Shown: positions 43,645 through 52,964, counted from the stretch's first letter. The stretch: DNA of 64,000 nt from Phycisphaerae bacterium (GCA_012729675.1 JAAYCR010000005.1:33871-97870), one strand, 5' to 3'. Notes: generated by a model from the sequence alone, not told the origin. Numbers and translations: made by a program.

Positions 43645-44307
43645 ATGACAATGGCAATGCTGTTGGGTAAAAAAATTGGAATGACGCAGGTCTATAACGA
43701 GCAGGGCAAGATGATCCCTGTGACGGTTCTTCAGGCCGGTCCGTGCACGGTGACGCAGGTCAAGACACCGGACAGCGACGGGTATGCGGCGTTGCAGTTG
43801 GGGTATGACGATGTGAAGGCTTCACGAATTCTTAAGCCCGCACAGGGACATGCCCAAAAGGCCAATACCACGCCGAAGCGGTTTGTCCGTGAATGGCGTT
43901 TGGGGGCTAAGGATACACCGGGATACGCCGCGGGCGATCAGATTAACGTCGCCTCGTTTGCGGAAATCAAATATGTCGATGTGATCGGCACCAGCAAAGG
44001 CAAGGGGTATGCCGGCGCGATGAAGCGGCACGGCTTTGGCGGGTTTCCCGGTTCGCACGGTACGGAGCGCAAGCACCGTGCCAGCGGTTCGATCGGCGGT
44101 TACGGCAGCGACCGCGGCCATGGCGGCAATGTGAAAAAGGGCAAACGGATGAGCGGTCGGATGGGCGGGGAGCGAGTGACGACCAAGCATCATCAACTGG
44201 TCAGTATCGACGAAGAAAACAATCTGCTGGTGGTCAAGGGCGCGGTGGCCGGACCGGTCGGCGCGTATGTGGAAATCCGCAGTTCCCGGACCCGTTCGCA
44301 AAAGTAA
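43645..44307 (+). CDS. rplC: 50S ribosomal protein L3
   Basis: 220 residues. LLGKKIGMTQVYNEQGK at the N-terminus, and RHGFGGFPGSHGTERKHR, the long loop that reaches the peptidyl-transferase centre. GAGG lies 4 nt before the ATG at 43645 and 10 nt before the ATG at 43651, so the start may be two codons later. Confidence 0.96.
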   Translation: MTMAMLLGKKIGMTQVYNEQGKMIPVTVLQAGPCTVTQVKTPDSDGYAALQLGYDDVKASRILKPAQGHAQKANTTPKRFVREWRLGAKDTPGYAAGDQINVASFAEIKYVDVIGTSKGKGYAGAMKRHGFGGFPGSHGTERKHRASGSIGGYGSDRGHGGNVKKGKRMSGRMGGERVTTKHHQLVSIDEENNLLVVKGAVAGPVGAYVEIRSSRTRSQK

Positions 44308-44343
44308 TAATGGCAAGGACACAGTTTAAGCTGGACAATCAAT

Positions 44344-44970
44344 ATGATCGACGTAGCAGTCTATAATCGAGAAGGCAATGAAATCGAGACGCTTTCAGTG
44401 GATGAAGCCGTCTTCGGGGGCACGGTGCGTTATCCGTTGCTCAAGCAGGCCATCGTGATGTACCACGCCAACGGCCGCATCGGTACGGCCGCAACCAAGA
44501 GCCGCGGGATGGTGCAAGGCTCGACGCGCAAATTGTACAAGCAAAAGGGAACCGGCAACGCCCGCGCGGGTAATGTCCGAACGCCGGTACGCGTCGGCGG
44601 CGGCCATGCGTTTGCCAAGGTGACCCGGGATTTCAGCAAGGATATGCCCAAGAAGCAGCGTCGTCTGGCGTGCGATTCGGCAATTCTGGCCAAGCTGCTC
44701 AGTGGCGGCGTCGTGGTGGTGGATGAGTTGGCATTTGAAGCCCCGAAGACGCGGGAATTTGCCCGGGTGCTCACGAATCTTAAGATTGATCGGAGTTGTC
44801 TGGTGACGATTCCGCAGTTGGATATGAATGTTTATAAATCCGCCCGAAATCTACCGAAAGTGGATGTCCGGGTGGTTGGCGATCTGAACGCGGGTATCGT
44901 CTGCAACAAGCAGAAAGTGCTGTTTACCAAAGAGGCGTTTATGTCGCTGTTGAACCGGAATCAGGACTAA
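44344..44970 (+). CDS. rplD: 50S ribosomal protein L4
   Basis: 208 residues. The extended loop with KQKGTGNARAGNVRTPVRV lines the exit tunnel. L4 is also the repressor of the S10 operon in enterobacteria. Confidence 0.96.
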   Translation: MIDVAVYNREGNEIETLSVDEAVFGGTVRYPLLKQAIVMYHANGRIGTAATKSRGMVQGSTRKLYKQKGTGNARAGNVRTPVRVGGGHAFAKVTRDFSKDMPKKQRRLACDSAILAKLLSGGVVVVDELAFEAPKTREFARVLTNLKIDRSCLVTIPQLDMNVYKSARNLPKVDVRVVGDLNAGIVCNKQKVLFTKEAFMSLLNRNQD

Positions 44971-44988
44971 GCAAGGCAGGATAGTTAC

Positions 44989-45267
44989 GTGAACGAATAC
45001 AATATTGTTATCCGACCGCTGGTTACCGAGCAGGGAATGCACTTTGCGAACGTCAAGAACGCATATTCCTTTCAGGTGAACAAAAAGGCCAATAAGGTGC
45101 AGATTCGCAGCGCGATCGAGCGACTGTACAATGTAAAAGTCACGGACGTGCGGACGGCCAATGTCAAGGGCAAGCCGCGTCGTCGCGGCCGCAGCATCGG
45201 CAGGACGCCGGACTGGAAAAAGGCGGTCGTTGTGCTGCATCCGGATTATCGCATTGACTTGTTCTAA
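44989..45267 (+). CDS. rplW: 50S ribosomal protein L23
   Basis: 92 residues with a GTG start. IRPLVTEQGMHFA, then NKVQIRSAIERLYNVKV; docks SRP and trigger factor at the exit. The GTG start is supported by AGGAT and family alignment. Confidence 0.95.
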   Translation: MNEYNIVIRPLVTEQGMHFANVKNAYSFQVNKKANKVQIRSAIERLYNVKVTDVRTANVKGKPRRRGRSIGRTPDWKKAVVVLHPDYRIDLF

Positions 45268-45296
45268 GCAATACGCAGGAAAAGGTAAACGAGATT

Positions 45297-46151
45297 ATGG
45301 GAATACGCATTTACAAACCGACCAGTAACGGCCGCCGGAGTGCTTCGGTCATCGACTACAAGGCCGTTCTGACGACGGATACGCCGGAAAAGACGCTGTG
45401 CCACCGCATCAAAAAGAGCGGCGGGCGGAATCATCACGGCCGCACGACCGTTCGCTTTCGCGGCGGCGGGGCGCGGAAAATTTATCGCGTGATCGATTTC
45501 AAGCGAAACAAGGACGATGTCTCGGCCAAAGTGATGACGATCGAATACGATCCGAACCGCAACTGCTTTATCTCGCTGGTGCAATACGGCGACGGGGAAA
45601 AACGCTATATTCTCGCCCCGGAAGGCATCAAGGTCGGCCAGACCATCGAAAGCGGCGCCAGCGTCGAACCCAAGACGGGTAACGCGATGCCGTTGTCGGC
45701 GATTCCGGTGGGCGTAGAGGTTCACAATGTGGAAATGATCGCCGGGCAGGGCGGCAAGCTGGTACGCAGTGCCGGCGGCGTCGCTCGACTGATGGCCAAA
45801 GAAGGCGACTGGGCGACGATTATTCTGCCCAGCGGCGAAATGCGGATGGTCCGCAAAGAATGTCGGGCAACCGTCGGGCAACTCGGTAATTCGGACTACC
45901 AGAACGTCAAACTCGGCAAGGCCGGGCGCAAGCGTCACATGGGCCTTCGCAGCCACGTTCGCGGCAAGGCCCAGAACCCGGTTGCTCACCCGATGGGCGG
46001 CGGGGAAGGCCGAGCCAACGGCGGGCGTCACCCGTGTTCGCCGACGGGCGTGCTGGCCAAGGGCGGCAAGACACGCAACCCGCGTAAGACCAGCGGAAAA
46101 CGCATCATTCGCCGGCGCAAAAACAATCGCGGCCAGCAACTGGTACTGTAA
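45297..46151 (+). CDS. rplB: 50S ribosomal protein L2
   Basis: 284 residues. RNHHGRTTVRFRGGGARK near the N-terminus and GGGEGRANGGRHP near the C-terminus, which includes the conserved histidine region linked to peptidyl transfer. Length is normal. Confidence 0.97.
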   Translation: MGIRIYKPTSNGRRSASVIDYKAVLTTDTPEKTLCHRIKKSGGRNHHGRTTVRFRGGGARKIYRVIDFKRNKDDVSAKVMTIEYDPNRNCFISLVQYGDGEKRYILAPEGIKVGQTIESGASVEPKTGNAMPLSAIPVGVEVHNVEMIAGQGGKLVRSAGGVARLMAKEGDWATIILPSGEMRMVRKECRATVGQLGNSDYQNVKLGKAGRKRHMGLRSHVRGKAQNPVAHPMGGGEGRANGGRHPCSPTGVLAKGGKTRNPRKTSGKRIIRRRKNNRGQQLVL

Positions 46152-46196
46152 GATAGTAATGTTAAATGTAAAATGTTAAATGTAAAATGAGTGGAA

Positions 46197-46209
46197 GCGG
46201 CGTTGCCGC
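46197..46209. repeat. GC hairpin repeat upstream of rpsS
   Basis: GCGGC-GTT-GCCGC after AATGTTAAATGTAAAATGAG. Core identical to 26546 and 51550. Confidence 0.8.
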
Positions 46210-46234
46210 GGATGCCATAAATTGAGGACAGTGA

Positions 46235-46504
46235 ATGGGACGTTCGCAGAAAAAAGGACCGTTTGTCAGTGAAAAGCTGTTTCTGAAGGTACAGAAGCAG
46301 ATCGATTCGGGCGCTCGCGATCCGATCAAGACATGGGCACGGGCCTGTACGATCATTCCGGAATTTGTGGGCTTTACGTTTATGGTTCACAACGGCAAAA
46401 TGTTCCACAAGGTATTTGTCACGGAAGATATGGTCGGCCACAAGCTGGGCGAGTTTTCATTGACGCGGAGCTTCCGCGGCCACTCAGGCGGCAAGAAAGG
46501 CTAA
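46235..46504 (+). CDS. rpsS: 30S ribosomal protein S19
   Basis: 89 residues. [35 protein letters not shown]-terminal [21 protein letters not shown] precedes the ATG. Confidence 0.97.
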   Translation: MGRSQKKGPFVSEKLFLKVQKQIDSGARDPIKTWARACTIIPEFVGFTFMVHNGKMFHKVFVTEDMVGHKLGEFSLTRSFRGHSGGKKG

Positions 46505-46562
46505 ACGGACGGTTTATAACGCCGGATAAACGGCGGCCAACGATAACAAACAGGTTGATATT

Positions 46563-47111
46563 ATGTTAAGTGGAAAAAAACTAAATCAGATTTGCGAAGA
46601 GCGGGGCGTCAGCGACGCGGAGCTGGCCGGACACTTGGCGCACGGCGCGATGAGTGTAGCGGATGCTTCCGGGGCGATCCGGAACTGGCGTCGGGGGCTG
46701 TATAAGCCTGTGCCGACCCGCCAGGATGTGGAGCGGCTGGCCGGGGGGCTGGGCATTGAGACCAACGCGATTTCCGAATGGCGAGCCAGTTATCGGTATG
46801 CCCCGATGTCGGCACGCAAGGCGCGTCTGGTGACGGCCTTGATTGCCGGACGGGATGTGCAGGATGCGCTGGATCTGCTGACGTTTACCCCCAAGCGGGC
46901 GGCCTCGGCGATCAAGAAAGTCCTCCAGAATGCCGTCGCCAATGCGGATGAGCAGGAAGCCGACAAGGACGGGTTGGTCGTGGCCGAGGCGCGCGTCGAT
47001 CAGGCCGGTCGCCGGTTGGGAACCAAGGCGTGGCGGGCTAAAGACCGCGGCCGGGCACACCCGATCCGCAAGGAAGCCAGTCATATTCATATAACGGTAT
47101 CCGAAGCATAA
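46563..47111 (+). CDS. rplV: 50S ribosomal protein L22 with an N-terminal XRE-like extension
   Basis: 182 residues, about 70 more than usual. The L22 core starts near residue 74 (RASYRYAPMSARKARLV) and ends with the exit-tunnel hairpin region HPIRKEASHIHITV. Residues 1-73 read like an XRE/Cro helix-turn-helix: LNQICEERGVSDAELAGHL, then IRNWRRGLYKPVPTRQDVER and LAGGLGIETNAIS. The fusion is in frame in the normal operon position. The ATG at 46563 has no strong Shine-Dalgarno but follows the frame of the extension; an internal start near residue 74 is not obvious. Confidence 0.93.
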   Translation: MLSGKKLNQICEERGVSDAELAGHLAHGAMSVADASGAIRNWRRGLYKPVPTRQDVERLAGGLGIETNAISEWRASYRYAPMSARKARLVTALIAGRDVQDALDLLTFTPKRAASAIKKVLQNAVANADEQEADKDGLVVAEARVDQAGRRLGTKAWRAKDRGRAHPIRKEASHIHITVSEA

Positions 47112-47129
47112 GAGAATAACGAGAACAGT

Positions 47130-48005
47130 ATGGGTCAAAAGACATCACCAATCGGATTCAGGACCGGGATTACGCTGGGCTGGCAGAGTACGTGGTTTGC
47201 CCCCAAGGCCAACTATGGCGAGTTCCTGGTTGAAGACCATAAGATTCGCGAATTTGCGGATAAAAAGTTCAACCAGCAGCCGCCGTTTGCGGCGGTCTCA
47301 AAGGTTGAGATCGCGCGGACGCGAAACGAGGTGAAAGTGACGTTGCATACCGCCCGGCCGGGCATGGTGATCGGGCCGCGCGGCGCTGAAGTCGATAAGC
47401 TGCGTGAGGAGCTGGAAGAACTGATCGACCGCAAGGTCAACGTCAATGTTATTGAGATTAAAGAAGCGGCTTTGGACGCTCGGCTGGTGGGCGAAAATAT
47501 CGCCGCACAGTTGAAAAAGCGGGCTTCGTATCGTCGCGTGATGAAGATGGCCTGCGAGCAGGCGATGAACGCCGGCGCCAAAGGGGTCAAGATTATGTGC
47601 AGCGGTCGCTTGGGCGGGGCGGAAATCGCTCGCAGCGAAGTGCAGAAACTGGGCAGTATTCCGCTGCAGACGCTGGACGCCAACGTGGACTATGCTATTT
47701 CCGAATCGCATACGACCTACGGCAAGATCGGCATCAAGGTCTGGATTTATAAGGGCAAGTTCGGCGAAGAGATCGTGCCGCTGCAGCGGACGGATCGTCG
47801 CGGTCGCGGCGAACGCAGCGAACGCAAACCGCGCCGTGAAGCACGCGGCGGCGGCGCTGGCGGTACTCGCAGCGGCGGCGGCCGCAGCAGTGCGGGTCGT
47901 GCTCCTTCCGGACGGCAAGCCCCTGCTCCGACGCCGACGGCTGCCCCCGAACCGGCGGCTGAGCCGGCTCCGGCCCAAATACAGGAACCAACGGATAACA
48001 GTTAA
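47130..48005 (+). CDS. rpsC: 30S ribosomal protein S3 with a long low-complexity tail
   Basis: 291 residues. MGQKTSPIGFRTGITLGWQS, the KH domain (residues ~60-110, GPRGAEVDKLR) and C-terminal domain are intact. The last ~75 residues are a R/G/A/P-rich tail (RRGRGERSERKPRREARGGG, then PAPTPTAAPEPAAEPAPAQ), typical of disordered ribosomal tails. Mild helicase activity at the mRNA entry is known for S3. Confidence 0.97.
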   Translation: MGQKTSPIGFRTGITLGWQSTWFAPKANYGEFLVEDHKIREFADKKFNQQPPFAAVSKVEIARTRNEVKVTLHTARPGMVIGPRGAEVDKLREELEELIDRKVNVNVIEIKEAALDARLVGENIAAQLKKRASYRRVMKMACEQAMNAGAKGVKIMCSGRLGGAEIARSEVQKLGSIPLQTLDANVDYAISESHTTYGKIGIKVWIYKGKFGEEIVPLQRTDRRGRGERSERKPRREARGGGAGGTRSGGGRSSAGRAPSGRQAPAPTPTAAPEPAAEPAPAQIQEPTDNS

Positions 48006-48030
48006 TCACGATATATCGAGGATGTGAATC

Positions 48031-48453
48031 ATGGCGTTAATGCCGAAACGAATAAAATACCGCAAGCACCAGCGCGGCACGATGAAGGGCAATGCCTCTC
48101 GCCGCAATTATGTGGCGTTTGGCGAATACGGCCTTCAGGCGCTGGAGCCGCACTGGATCACCGGCCGTCAGATCGAAGCGGGCCGTATCGCGGCGACGCA
48201 CTATCTGAAGCGCGAAGGCAAGGTCCATATTCGGATTTTCCCGGATCATTCCTACTCGGCCAAGCCCTTGGAAACCCGAATGGGTAAGGGCAAGGCGGAA
48301 GTGGAAGGCTGGGTAGCGGTGGTCAAACCCGGAACCGTGATGTTTGAGATCGGCGGCGTGGACGAAGAGGTGGCCAAGGTGGCCCTGCTGCGTGTGGCGC
48401 ATAAAATGCCCATTCGGTGTCGTTTTGTAACGCGTCGTCACAGTATTGGATAA
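48031..48453 (+). CDS. rplP: 50S ribosomal protein L16
   Basis: 140 residues. [40 protein letters not shown], and the A-site region [16 protein letters not shown]. Overlap-free; GAGG precedes the ATG. Confidence 0.97.
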   Translation: MALMPKRIKYRKHQRGTMKGNASRRNYVAFGEYGLQALEPHWITGRQIEAGRIAATHYLKREGKVHIRIFPDHSYSAKPLETRMGKGKAEVEGWVAVVKPGTVMFEIGGVDEEVAKVALLRVAHKMPIRCRFVTRRHSIG

Positions 48454-48465
48454 AACGAGGAACGC

Positions 48466-48663
48466 ATGAAAGCTGCACAAATACGCGATTTGCGACCGGA
48501 CGAACGCCGGGAAAAACTGGACAACCTGCGACGGCAGTTGTTCACCCTGCGATGTCAGGCCGTTACGGAAAATCTTGAAAACCGGCACGCGATCCGTGAC
48601 GTACGCCGCGACATCGCCCGGATTAAAACGATTATGCGACACGATGAATTAAAGGGCCGATAA
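48466..48663 (+). CDS. rpmC: 50S ribosomal protein L29
   Basis: 65 residues. Helical pair with KLDNLRRQLFTLRCQAVTE and the C-terminal RRDIARIKTIM. Exit-tunnel surface, near L23. Confidence 0.95.
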   Translation: MKAAQIRDLRPDERREKLDNLRRQLFTLRCQAVTENLENRHAIRDVRRDIARIKTIMRHDELKGR

Positions 48664-48666
48664 GGC

Positions 48667-48936
48667 ATGGAAACAAAAACCCAAACAACCAAAAAGACCC
48701 GACGTGCCGTGGTGACCAGTAAACGCGGCGACAAGAGTATTACGGTGCAGATCGATTATCGTGTCCGGCACCCGCAGTACGGAAAATATATCCGCCGGCG
48801 AACGAAGCTGGGCGTGCACGACCCGCAGAACCTGGCGGGCGTGGGGGACATCGTGGATGTCGCCGAATGCCGCCCCATCAGCAAGACGATCAACTGGCGG
48901 CTGGTAAATATTGTAAAAAAAGCAGTCATTGAATAA
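48667..48936 (+). CDS. rpsQ: 30S ribosomal protein S17
   Basis: 89 residues. OB fold; [20 protein letters not shown] and [20 protein letters not shown]. Starts 3 nt after rpmC. Confidence 0.96.
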   Translation: METKTQTTKKTRRAVVTSKRGDKSITVQIDYRVRHPQYGKYIRRRTKLGVHDPQNLAGVGDIVDVAECRPISKTINWRLVNIVKKAVIE

Positions 48937-48947
48937 AGGGCAGAGCA

Positions 48948-49337
48948 TTGATTCAGCAAGAAAGCATGTTGGAAATTGCCGACAACAGCGGCGTCAAGAT
49001 GGCGCAGTGCATTAAGGTGTTGGGCAAGTGCAGTTCGGGCAAGGGCAAATACACCCGCCCGACGGCGACGGTCGGCGATGTGGTTTGTGTGGCGATCAAG
49101 AAACACCTGCCCAATTGTCAGTTGGACAAGAAAAAGGTGCACAAGTGCGTGATCATCCGGACGAGACAACCTGTCCGTCGTGCCGATGGCAGTTATGTGC
49201 GGTTTGACAGCAATGCGGCGGTGATTATCGACGCCGACAACAATCCTGTCGGGACGCGTATTTTCGGTGCGGTCGCGCGTGAGCTGCGTGAGAAAAACTT
49301 TATGAAAATTATCTCGCTGGCCGGCGAAGTCGTCTAA
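48948..49337 (+). CDS. rplN: 50S ribosomal protein L14
   Basis: 129 residues with a TTG start, set by AAAGGG and the family N-terminus [15 protein letters not shown]. Contains [19 protein letters not shown] and [20 protein letters not shown]. Slightly divergent middle ([16 protein letters not shown]). Confidence 0.95.
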   Translation: MIQQESMLEIADNSGVKMAQCIKVLGKCSSGKGKYTRPTATVGDVVCVAIKKHLPNCQLDKKKVHKCVIIRTRQPVRRADGSYVRFDSNAAVIIDADNNPVGTRIFGAVARELREKNFMKIISLAGEVV

Positions 49338-49363
49338 AGGCCGCGTAACAAGAGAGCAGGATT

Positions 49364-49702
49364 ATGGCAAGGCATATTAAAAAAGGCGATCTGGTTGAGG
49401 TGATTTGCGGCGACAACAAAGGCGTCACGGGACGCGTGATGCGGGTGTTGACGGACAAAGACCGTGTGCTGGTCGAAGGTGTGAACATGGTGTACAAGCA
49501 TGTGCGCCCCTCTCAGCGCAACCCGCAGGGCGGACGCATTCGGGTCGAGCGGCCGATTCACATCAGTAATGTACTGCCGGTGAATCCCAAGACCTCGCGA
49601 GGCACACGGGTGCGGTTTACAACCGACGCCAAAGGGGTCAAAAAGCGTGTTGCCCTTGACGGCAGTGAGATCAGCGTCGTCGTCAAGGCAGAAAAGAAGT
49701 AA
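49364..49702 (+). CDS. rplX: 50S ribosomal protein L24
   Basis: 112 residues. KOW motif GDLVEVICGDNKGVTGRVM near the N-terminus; NPQGGRIRVERPIHISNV follows. Assembly initiator for the large subunit. Confidence 0.96.
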   Translation: MARHIKKGDLVEVICGDNKGVTGRVMRVLTDKDRVLVEGVNMVYKHVRPSQRNPQGGRIRVERPIHISNVLPVNPKTSRGTRVRFTTDAKGVKKRVALDGSEISVVVKAEKK

Positions 49703-49728
49703 TTTAGTCCAGATAAAAAGGGTTTTCA

Positions 49729-50274
49729 ATGGCTCGTTTAAAAGATACCTATAAAATGAAGATTGCCCCGTCGCTTCGGCAGACGTACGGGTACAGCAGT
49801 CCGATGGCGACGCCGCGACTCCAGAAGATCGTGCTGTCGATGGGCTTGGGCAAGGCCGTTCAGGACAAGAAGTTCATGGAACTGGCCATCAAGGACATGA
49901 CGGTGATCGCCGGGCAAAAGCCGCTGGTCTGTGTGGCCAAGAAGAGCGTTTCAAACTTCAAGGTGCGTGCGGGCGACAAGACCGGTCTGAAGGTGACGCT
50001 TCGCAAAGACCGGATGTATGAGTTTCTGGATCGGCTGATCAACCTGACGATTCCCCGCGTCAAGGACTTTCGCGGCCTGAATCCCAAGGGCTTTGACGGA
50101 CGCGGCAACTATTCGATGGGGCTGGACGAACAGAGCGTGTTTCCGGAAATTGACCCGGCCCGCATCGAGCATCAGCAGGGTCTGAATATTACGTTTGTCA
50201 CGTCGGCGCGCAGCGACGACGAAGCCCGCGAGATGCTGCGGTTGTTCGGAATGCCGTTTAAGGCGATGTCGTAA
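49729..50274 (+). CDS. rplE: 50S ribosomal protein L5
   Basis: 181 residues. PRLQKIVLSMGLGKAVQD, FKVRAGDKTGLKVTLR and the C-terminal DPARIEHQQGLNITFVT. Binds 5S rRNA. Confidence 0.97.
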   Translation: MARLKDTYKMKIAPSLRQTYGYSSPMATPRLQKIVLSMGLGKAVQDKKFMELAIKDMTVIAGQKPLVCVAKKSVSNFKVRAGDKTGLKVTLRKDRMYEFLDRLINLTIPRVKDFRGLNPKGFDGRGNYSMGLDEQSVFPEIDPARIEHQQGLNITFVTSARSDDEAREMLRLFGMPFKAMS

Positions 50275-50309
50275 ACGAGCCGAATCGATAATGAAATTGG
50301 AGTAGATTT

Positions 50310-50495
50310 ATGTCCACCAAGGCGCTTGAAAATAAAGCTGAAAAGAAAGCGAAATACCGCAGCCGGGCTTATACCCGCTGCCAGATCTGCGGACGCGCTC
50401 GCGCGGTGTATCGCAAGTTTAAGATTTGCCGCATCTGCTTCCGTAAGATGGCCAACGAAAGCAAGATTCCGGGCGTTAGGAAAGCAAGCTGGTAA
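50310..50495 (+). CDS. rpsN: 30S ribosomal protein S14 type Z
   Basis: 61 residues. Short zinc-binding form with CQIC and CRIC (C-x2-C pairs), ending [12 protein letters not shown]. Confidence 0.96.
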   Translation: MSTKALENKAEKKAKYRSRAYTRCQICGRARAVYRKFKICRICFRKMANESKIPGVRKASW

Positions 50496-50536
50496 TTAAA
50501 CAGAAAAGCCAATACAGGTTACAGTGGAGTTTATAA

Positions 50537-50935
50537 ATGAGTTTAAATGATCCGATTGCGGATATGCTGACGCGGATACGCAACGCCGGCAGAGTCAAAA
50601 AAGCCAAGGTCAGCATCCGAGCCAACAAGGCCTGTGAGGGTGTTGCGGCGGTGCTGAAAGAGGAAGGGTTTATCCTCGATTTTGACCGCATTGATGACGC
50701 CAAGCAGGGCATTCTTCGGATTTCCCTCAAGTACACGCCGGAAGGCAATTCGGTGATCCAAGCGATTGACCGGGTCAGCACGCCGGGTCGTCGGGTGTAT
50801 TCGAACATGGATTCGCTGCCGCGGGTGATGGGCGGTTTGGGAGTCTCGATTGTTTCGACCAGCAAAGGAATTATGAGCGATAGAAAATGCCGCGCGGAAA
50901 ATGTCGGCGGTGAACTGATTTGTACGGTGAGCTAA
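50537..50935 (+). CDS. rpsH: 30S ribosomal protein S8
   Basis: 132 residues. MSLNDPIADMLTRIRNAGR, and VSTSKGIMSDRKCRAENVGG near the C-terminus. S8 represses the spc operon in E. coli by binding rplE mRNA. rplF begins at the next base. Confidence 0.97.
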   Translation: MSLNDPIADMLTRIRNAGRVKKAKVSIRANKACEGVAAVLKEEGFILDFDRIDDAKQGILRISLKYTPEGNSVIQAIDRVSTPGRRVYSNMDSLPRVMGGLGVSIVSTSKGIMSDRKCRAENVGGELICTVS

Positions 50936-51508
50936 ATGAGTCGTATAGGAAAAAAACCAATTGTAATCCCCGGCGGCGTTAAGATTGAGCAGCAGGGACG
51001 GATGGTCAAAGTGACCGGCCCCAAGGGGACGCTTCAGATGGACTGTCATCCAATGGTCTCGATGAAGGTCGAAGGCAACGCGCTGGTGGTGTCCAATGCC
51101 GGTGCGGACGATCGTCAGCACCGGGCGATGCACGGCACGATGCGCGCCTTGGCGAATAACCTGATCGTCGGCGTCAGCCAGGGCTTTGTCCGCGAGATGA
51201 AAGTGTTCGGCACCGGCTACAACATCAAGGAGCAGGGCGGCAAGCTCGTGCTTCAGGTGGGCTTTTGCCATCCGATCGAGATGCGGATACCCAAGAGCGT
51301 CAAGGTGGAGATCAAGGTGGCGGCCACCAAGGGCAACGATGTACCGGCAGTGTTCACCCTGAGCGGGCCGGACAAGCACGAGTTGGGGCAGTTTGCTGCC
51401 AATGTCCGCCGGGTACGTCCGCCTGAGCCGTATCAGGGCAAGGGCATCCGCTATGCCGATGAGCATGTCATCCGCAAGGTAGGCAAAGCGCTCGGTTCCG
51501 GCGGATAA
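50936..51508 (+). CDS. rplF: 50S ribosomal protein L6
   Basis: 190 residues. MSRIGKKPIVIPGGVKIEQQ; C-terminal RRVRPPEPYQGKGIRYADE. The start abuts the rpsH stop with no gap, so translation is coupled. Confidence 0.97.
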   Translation: MSRIGKKPIVIPGGVKIEQQGRMVKVTGPKGTLQMDCHPMVSMKVEGNALVVSNAGADDRQHRAMHGTMRALANNLIVGVSQGFVREMKVFGTGYNIKEQGGKLVLQVGFCHPIEMRIPKSVKVEIKVAATKGNDVPAVFTLSGPDKHELGQFAANVRRVRPPEPYQGKGIRYADEHVIRKVGKALGSGG

Positions 51509-51549
51509 TTTAAGGCAAACAGTAAACAGTAAAAGTCAAAAGCGTGGAG

Positions 51550-51562
51550 GCGGCGTTGCCGC
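51550..51562. repeat. GC hairpin repeat just before rplR
   Basis: GCGGC-GTT-GCCGC, ending 9 nt before the rplR ATG, which has no Shine-Dalgarno. Confidence 0.8.
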
Positions 51563-51571
51563 GAAATTATT

Positions 51572-51937
51572 ATGCAGACAGATAAAATACAGAAAGCTAA
51601 ATACCGCCGCAACTGGCGTTCGCGGAAAAGCGTCTTCGGCACGACCGAGCGTCCCCGCCTGGTGGTGTTCCGTTCGGGCCGGCATATTTACGCCCAGATC
51701 ATTGACGATCAGGCCGGTCTGACGCTGGCGGCCAGCAGCAGCATGGCCAAGGGCCTGCGCGGTTCGGTCAAGTACGGCGGCAACAAGCAGGCCGCTGAAA
51801 CCGTCGGGGCGGCGCTGGCCAAACAGGCGACGGAAGTCGGCATCAAGGCGGTCTGTTTTGACCGCAACGGGTATAAGTATCACGGCCGCGTCAAGGCACT
51901 GGCCGATGCGGCCCGCAAGGCGGGTCTGGCGTTTTAA
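51572..51937 (+). CDS. rplR: 50S ribosomal protein L18
   Basis: 121 residues. [38 protein letters not shown], and [20 protein letters not shown]. Binds 5S rRNA. The ATG at 51572 is preceded by GCGAAATTATT, not a Shine-Dalgarno; a 13-nt hairpin ends 9 nt upstream. In-frame alternatives within the family range are absent. Confidence 0.95.
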   Translation: MQTDKIQKAKYRRNWRSRKSVFGTTERPRLVVFRSGRHIYAQIIDDQAGLTLAASSSMAKGLRGSVKYGGNKQAAETVGAALAKQATEVGIKAVCFDRNGYKYHGRVKALADAARKAGLAF

Positions 51938-51988
51938 ACGTAGCGCGTAAACAAGCACAACAATCAGAGTTATAAGTGGAGATATAAG

Positions 51989-52507
51989 TTGGCCGAAGAA
52001 GCAATCAGAACAGAGATGCAGAGCGAGCAGCCGCTGGAAGATACGGTCGTCAAAGTCTTCCGTAACGCCAAGGTGGTCAAAGGCGGACGGCGATTCAGTT
52101 TTTCCGCTCTGGTGGTTGTCGGCGACCGCAACGGAACCGTCGGGTACGGCTACGGTAAAGCGAACGAAGTGCCGCCGGCCGTTGAAAAAGCCATCAAGGA
52201 CGCCAAGAAGAATTTGCATCGGGTGCCGGTGGTGGACGATACGCTTCCGCATCCGGTCATCGGCAAGTGCCGTGCGACAAAGATTACGCTGCTGCCGGCC
52301 AGTCCCGGTACGGGCGTGATCGCCGGTTCCAGCGCCCGCGCGGTGCTCGAATACGCCGGCGTGCGAAATGTGCTGACCAAGATCAACGGCAGCCGCTCGG
52401 CCAAGAATGTCGTCAAGGCGGTGATGAACGGTCTGTTGGAACTGCGCGACAAAGAAACCGTCGAATCTCATCGCGGTGTTGAGATCGAAGTAGAAAAAAG
52501 GTGGTGA
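51989..52507 (+). CDS. rpsE: 30S ribosomal protein S5
   Basis: 172 residues with a TTG start after GGAG. VVKGGRRFSFSALVVVGDRN; GYGYGKANEVPPAVEKA; GVIAGSSARAVLEYAGVRN. Decoding-fidelity protein at the mRNA entry. Confidence 0.96.
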   Translation: MAEEAIRTEMQSEQPLEDTVVKVFRNAKVVKGGRRFSFSALVVVGDRNGTVGYGYGKANEVPPAVEKAIKDAKKNLHRVPVVDDTLPHPVIGKCRATKITLLPASPGTGVIAGSSARAVLEYAGVRNVLTKINGSRSAKNVVKAVMNGLLELRDKETVESHRGVEIEVEKRW

Positions 52508-52514
52508 CAACGTC

Positions 52515-52964
52515 ATGTTAAGCAATGAAATTACTGCAATCGTCGGCGCCAATCCGAAGCGCAAACGTATAGGACGCGGAAAGGGCAGCGGTCATGGGAA
52601 AACCAGCGGTCGCGGCCATAAAGGCGATGGGTGCCGTTCCGGCAGCAAAATGAGTTTTGTTGACGAAGGCGGCCAGATGCCGCTGTTTCGTCGGCTACCC
52701 AAACGCGGCTTCAACAACGCCAATTTTGAGACCCGGTACGAAGTGGTCAATGTGTCGCAGTTGGATCGCGTCTTCAATGACGGGACAACGGTCGGCATTG
52801 ATGAGTTGATCCGTACAGGGCTGGTGGACAGCCGACGCAGCAAGGTTAAAATCCTCGGCGACGGCGAGCTGACCAAAAAGCTGACCGTTTCGGCGCATAA
52901 GTTCAGCAAGAGCGCCGAGCAAAAAATCTCCGACTGCGGCGGATCGGTGAAAGTAGTCGCCTGA
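52515..52964 (+). CDS. rplO: 50S ribosomal protein L15
   Basis: 149 residues. KRKRIGRGKGSGHGKTSGRG and GFNNANFETRYEVVNV. It follows rpsE by only 7 nt, so rpmD (L30), which usually lies between them, is absent here. Confidence 0.96.
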   Translation: MLSNEITAIVGANPKRKRIGRGKGSGHGKTSGRGHKGDGCRSGSKMSFVDEGGQMPLFRRLPKRGFNNANFETRYEVVNVSQLDRVFNDGTTVGIDELIRTGLVDSRRSKVKILGDGELTKKLTVSAHKFSKSAEQKISDCGGSVKVVA

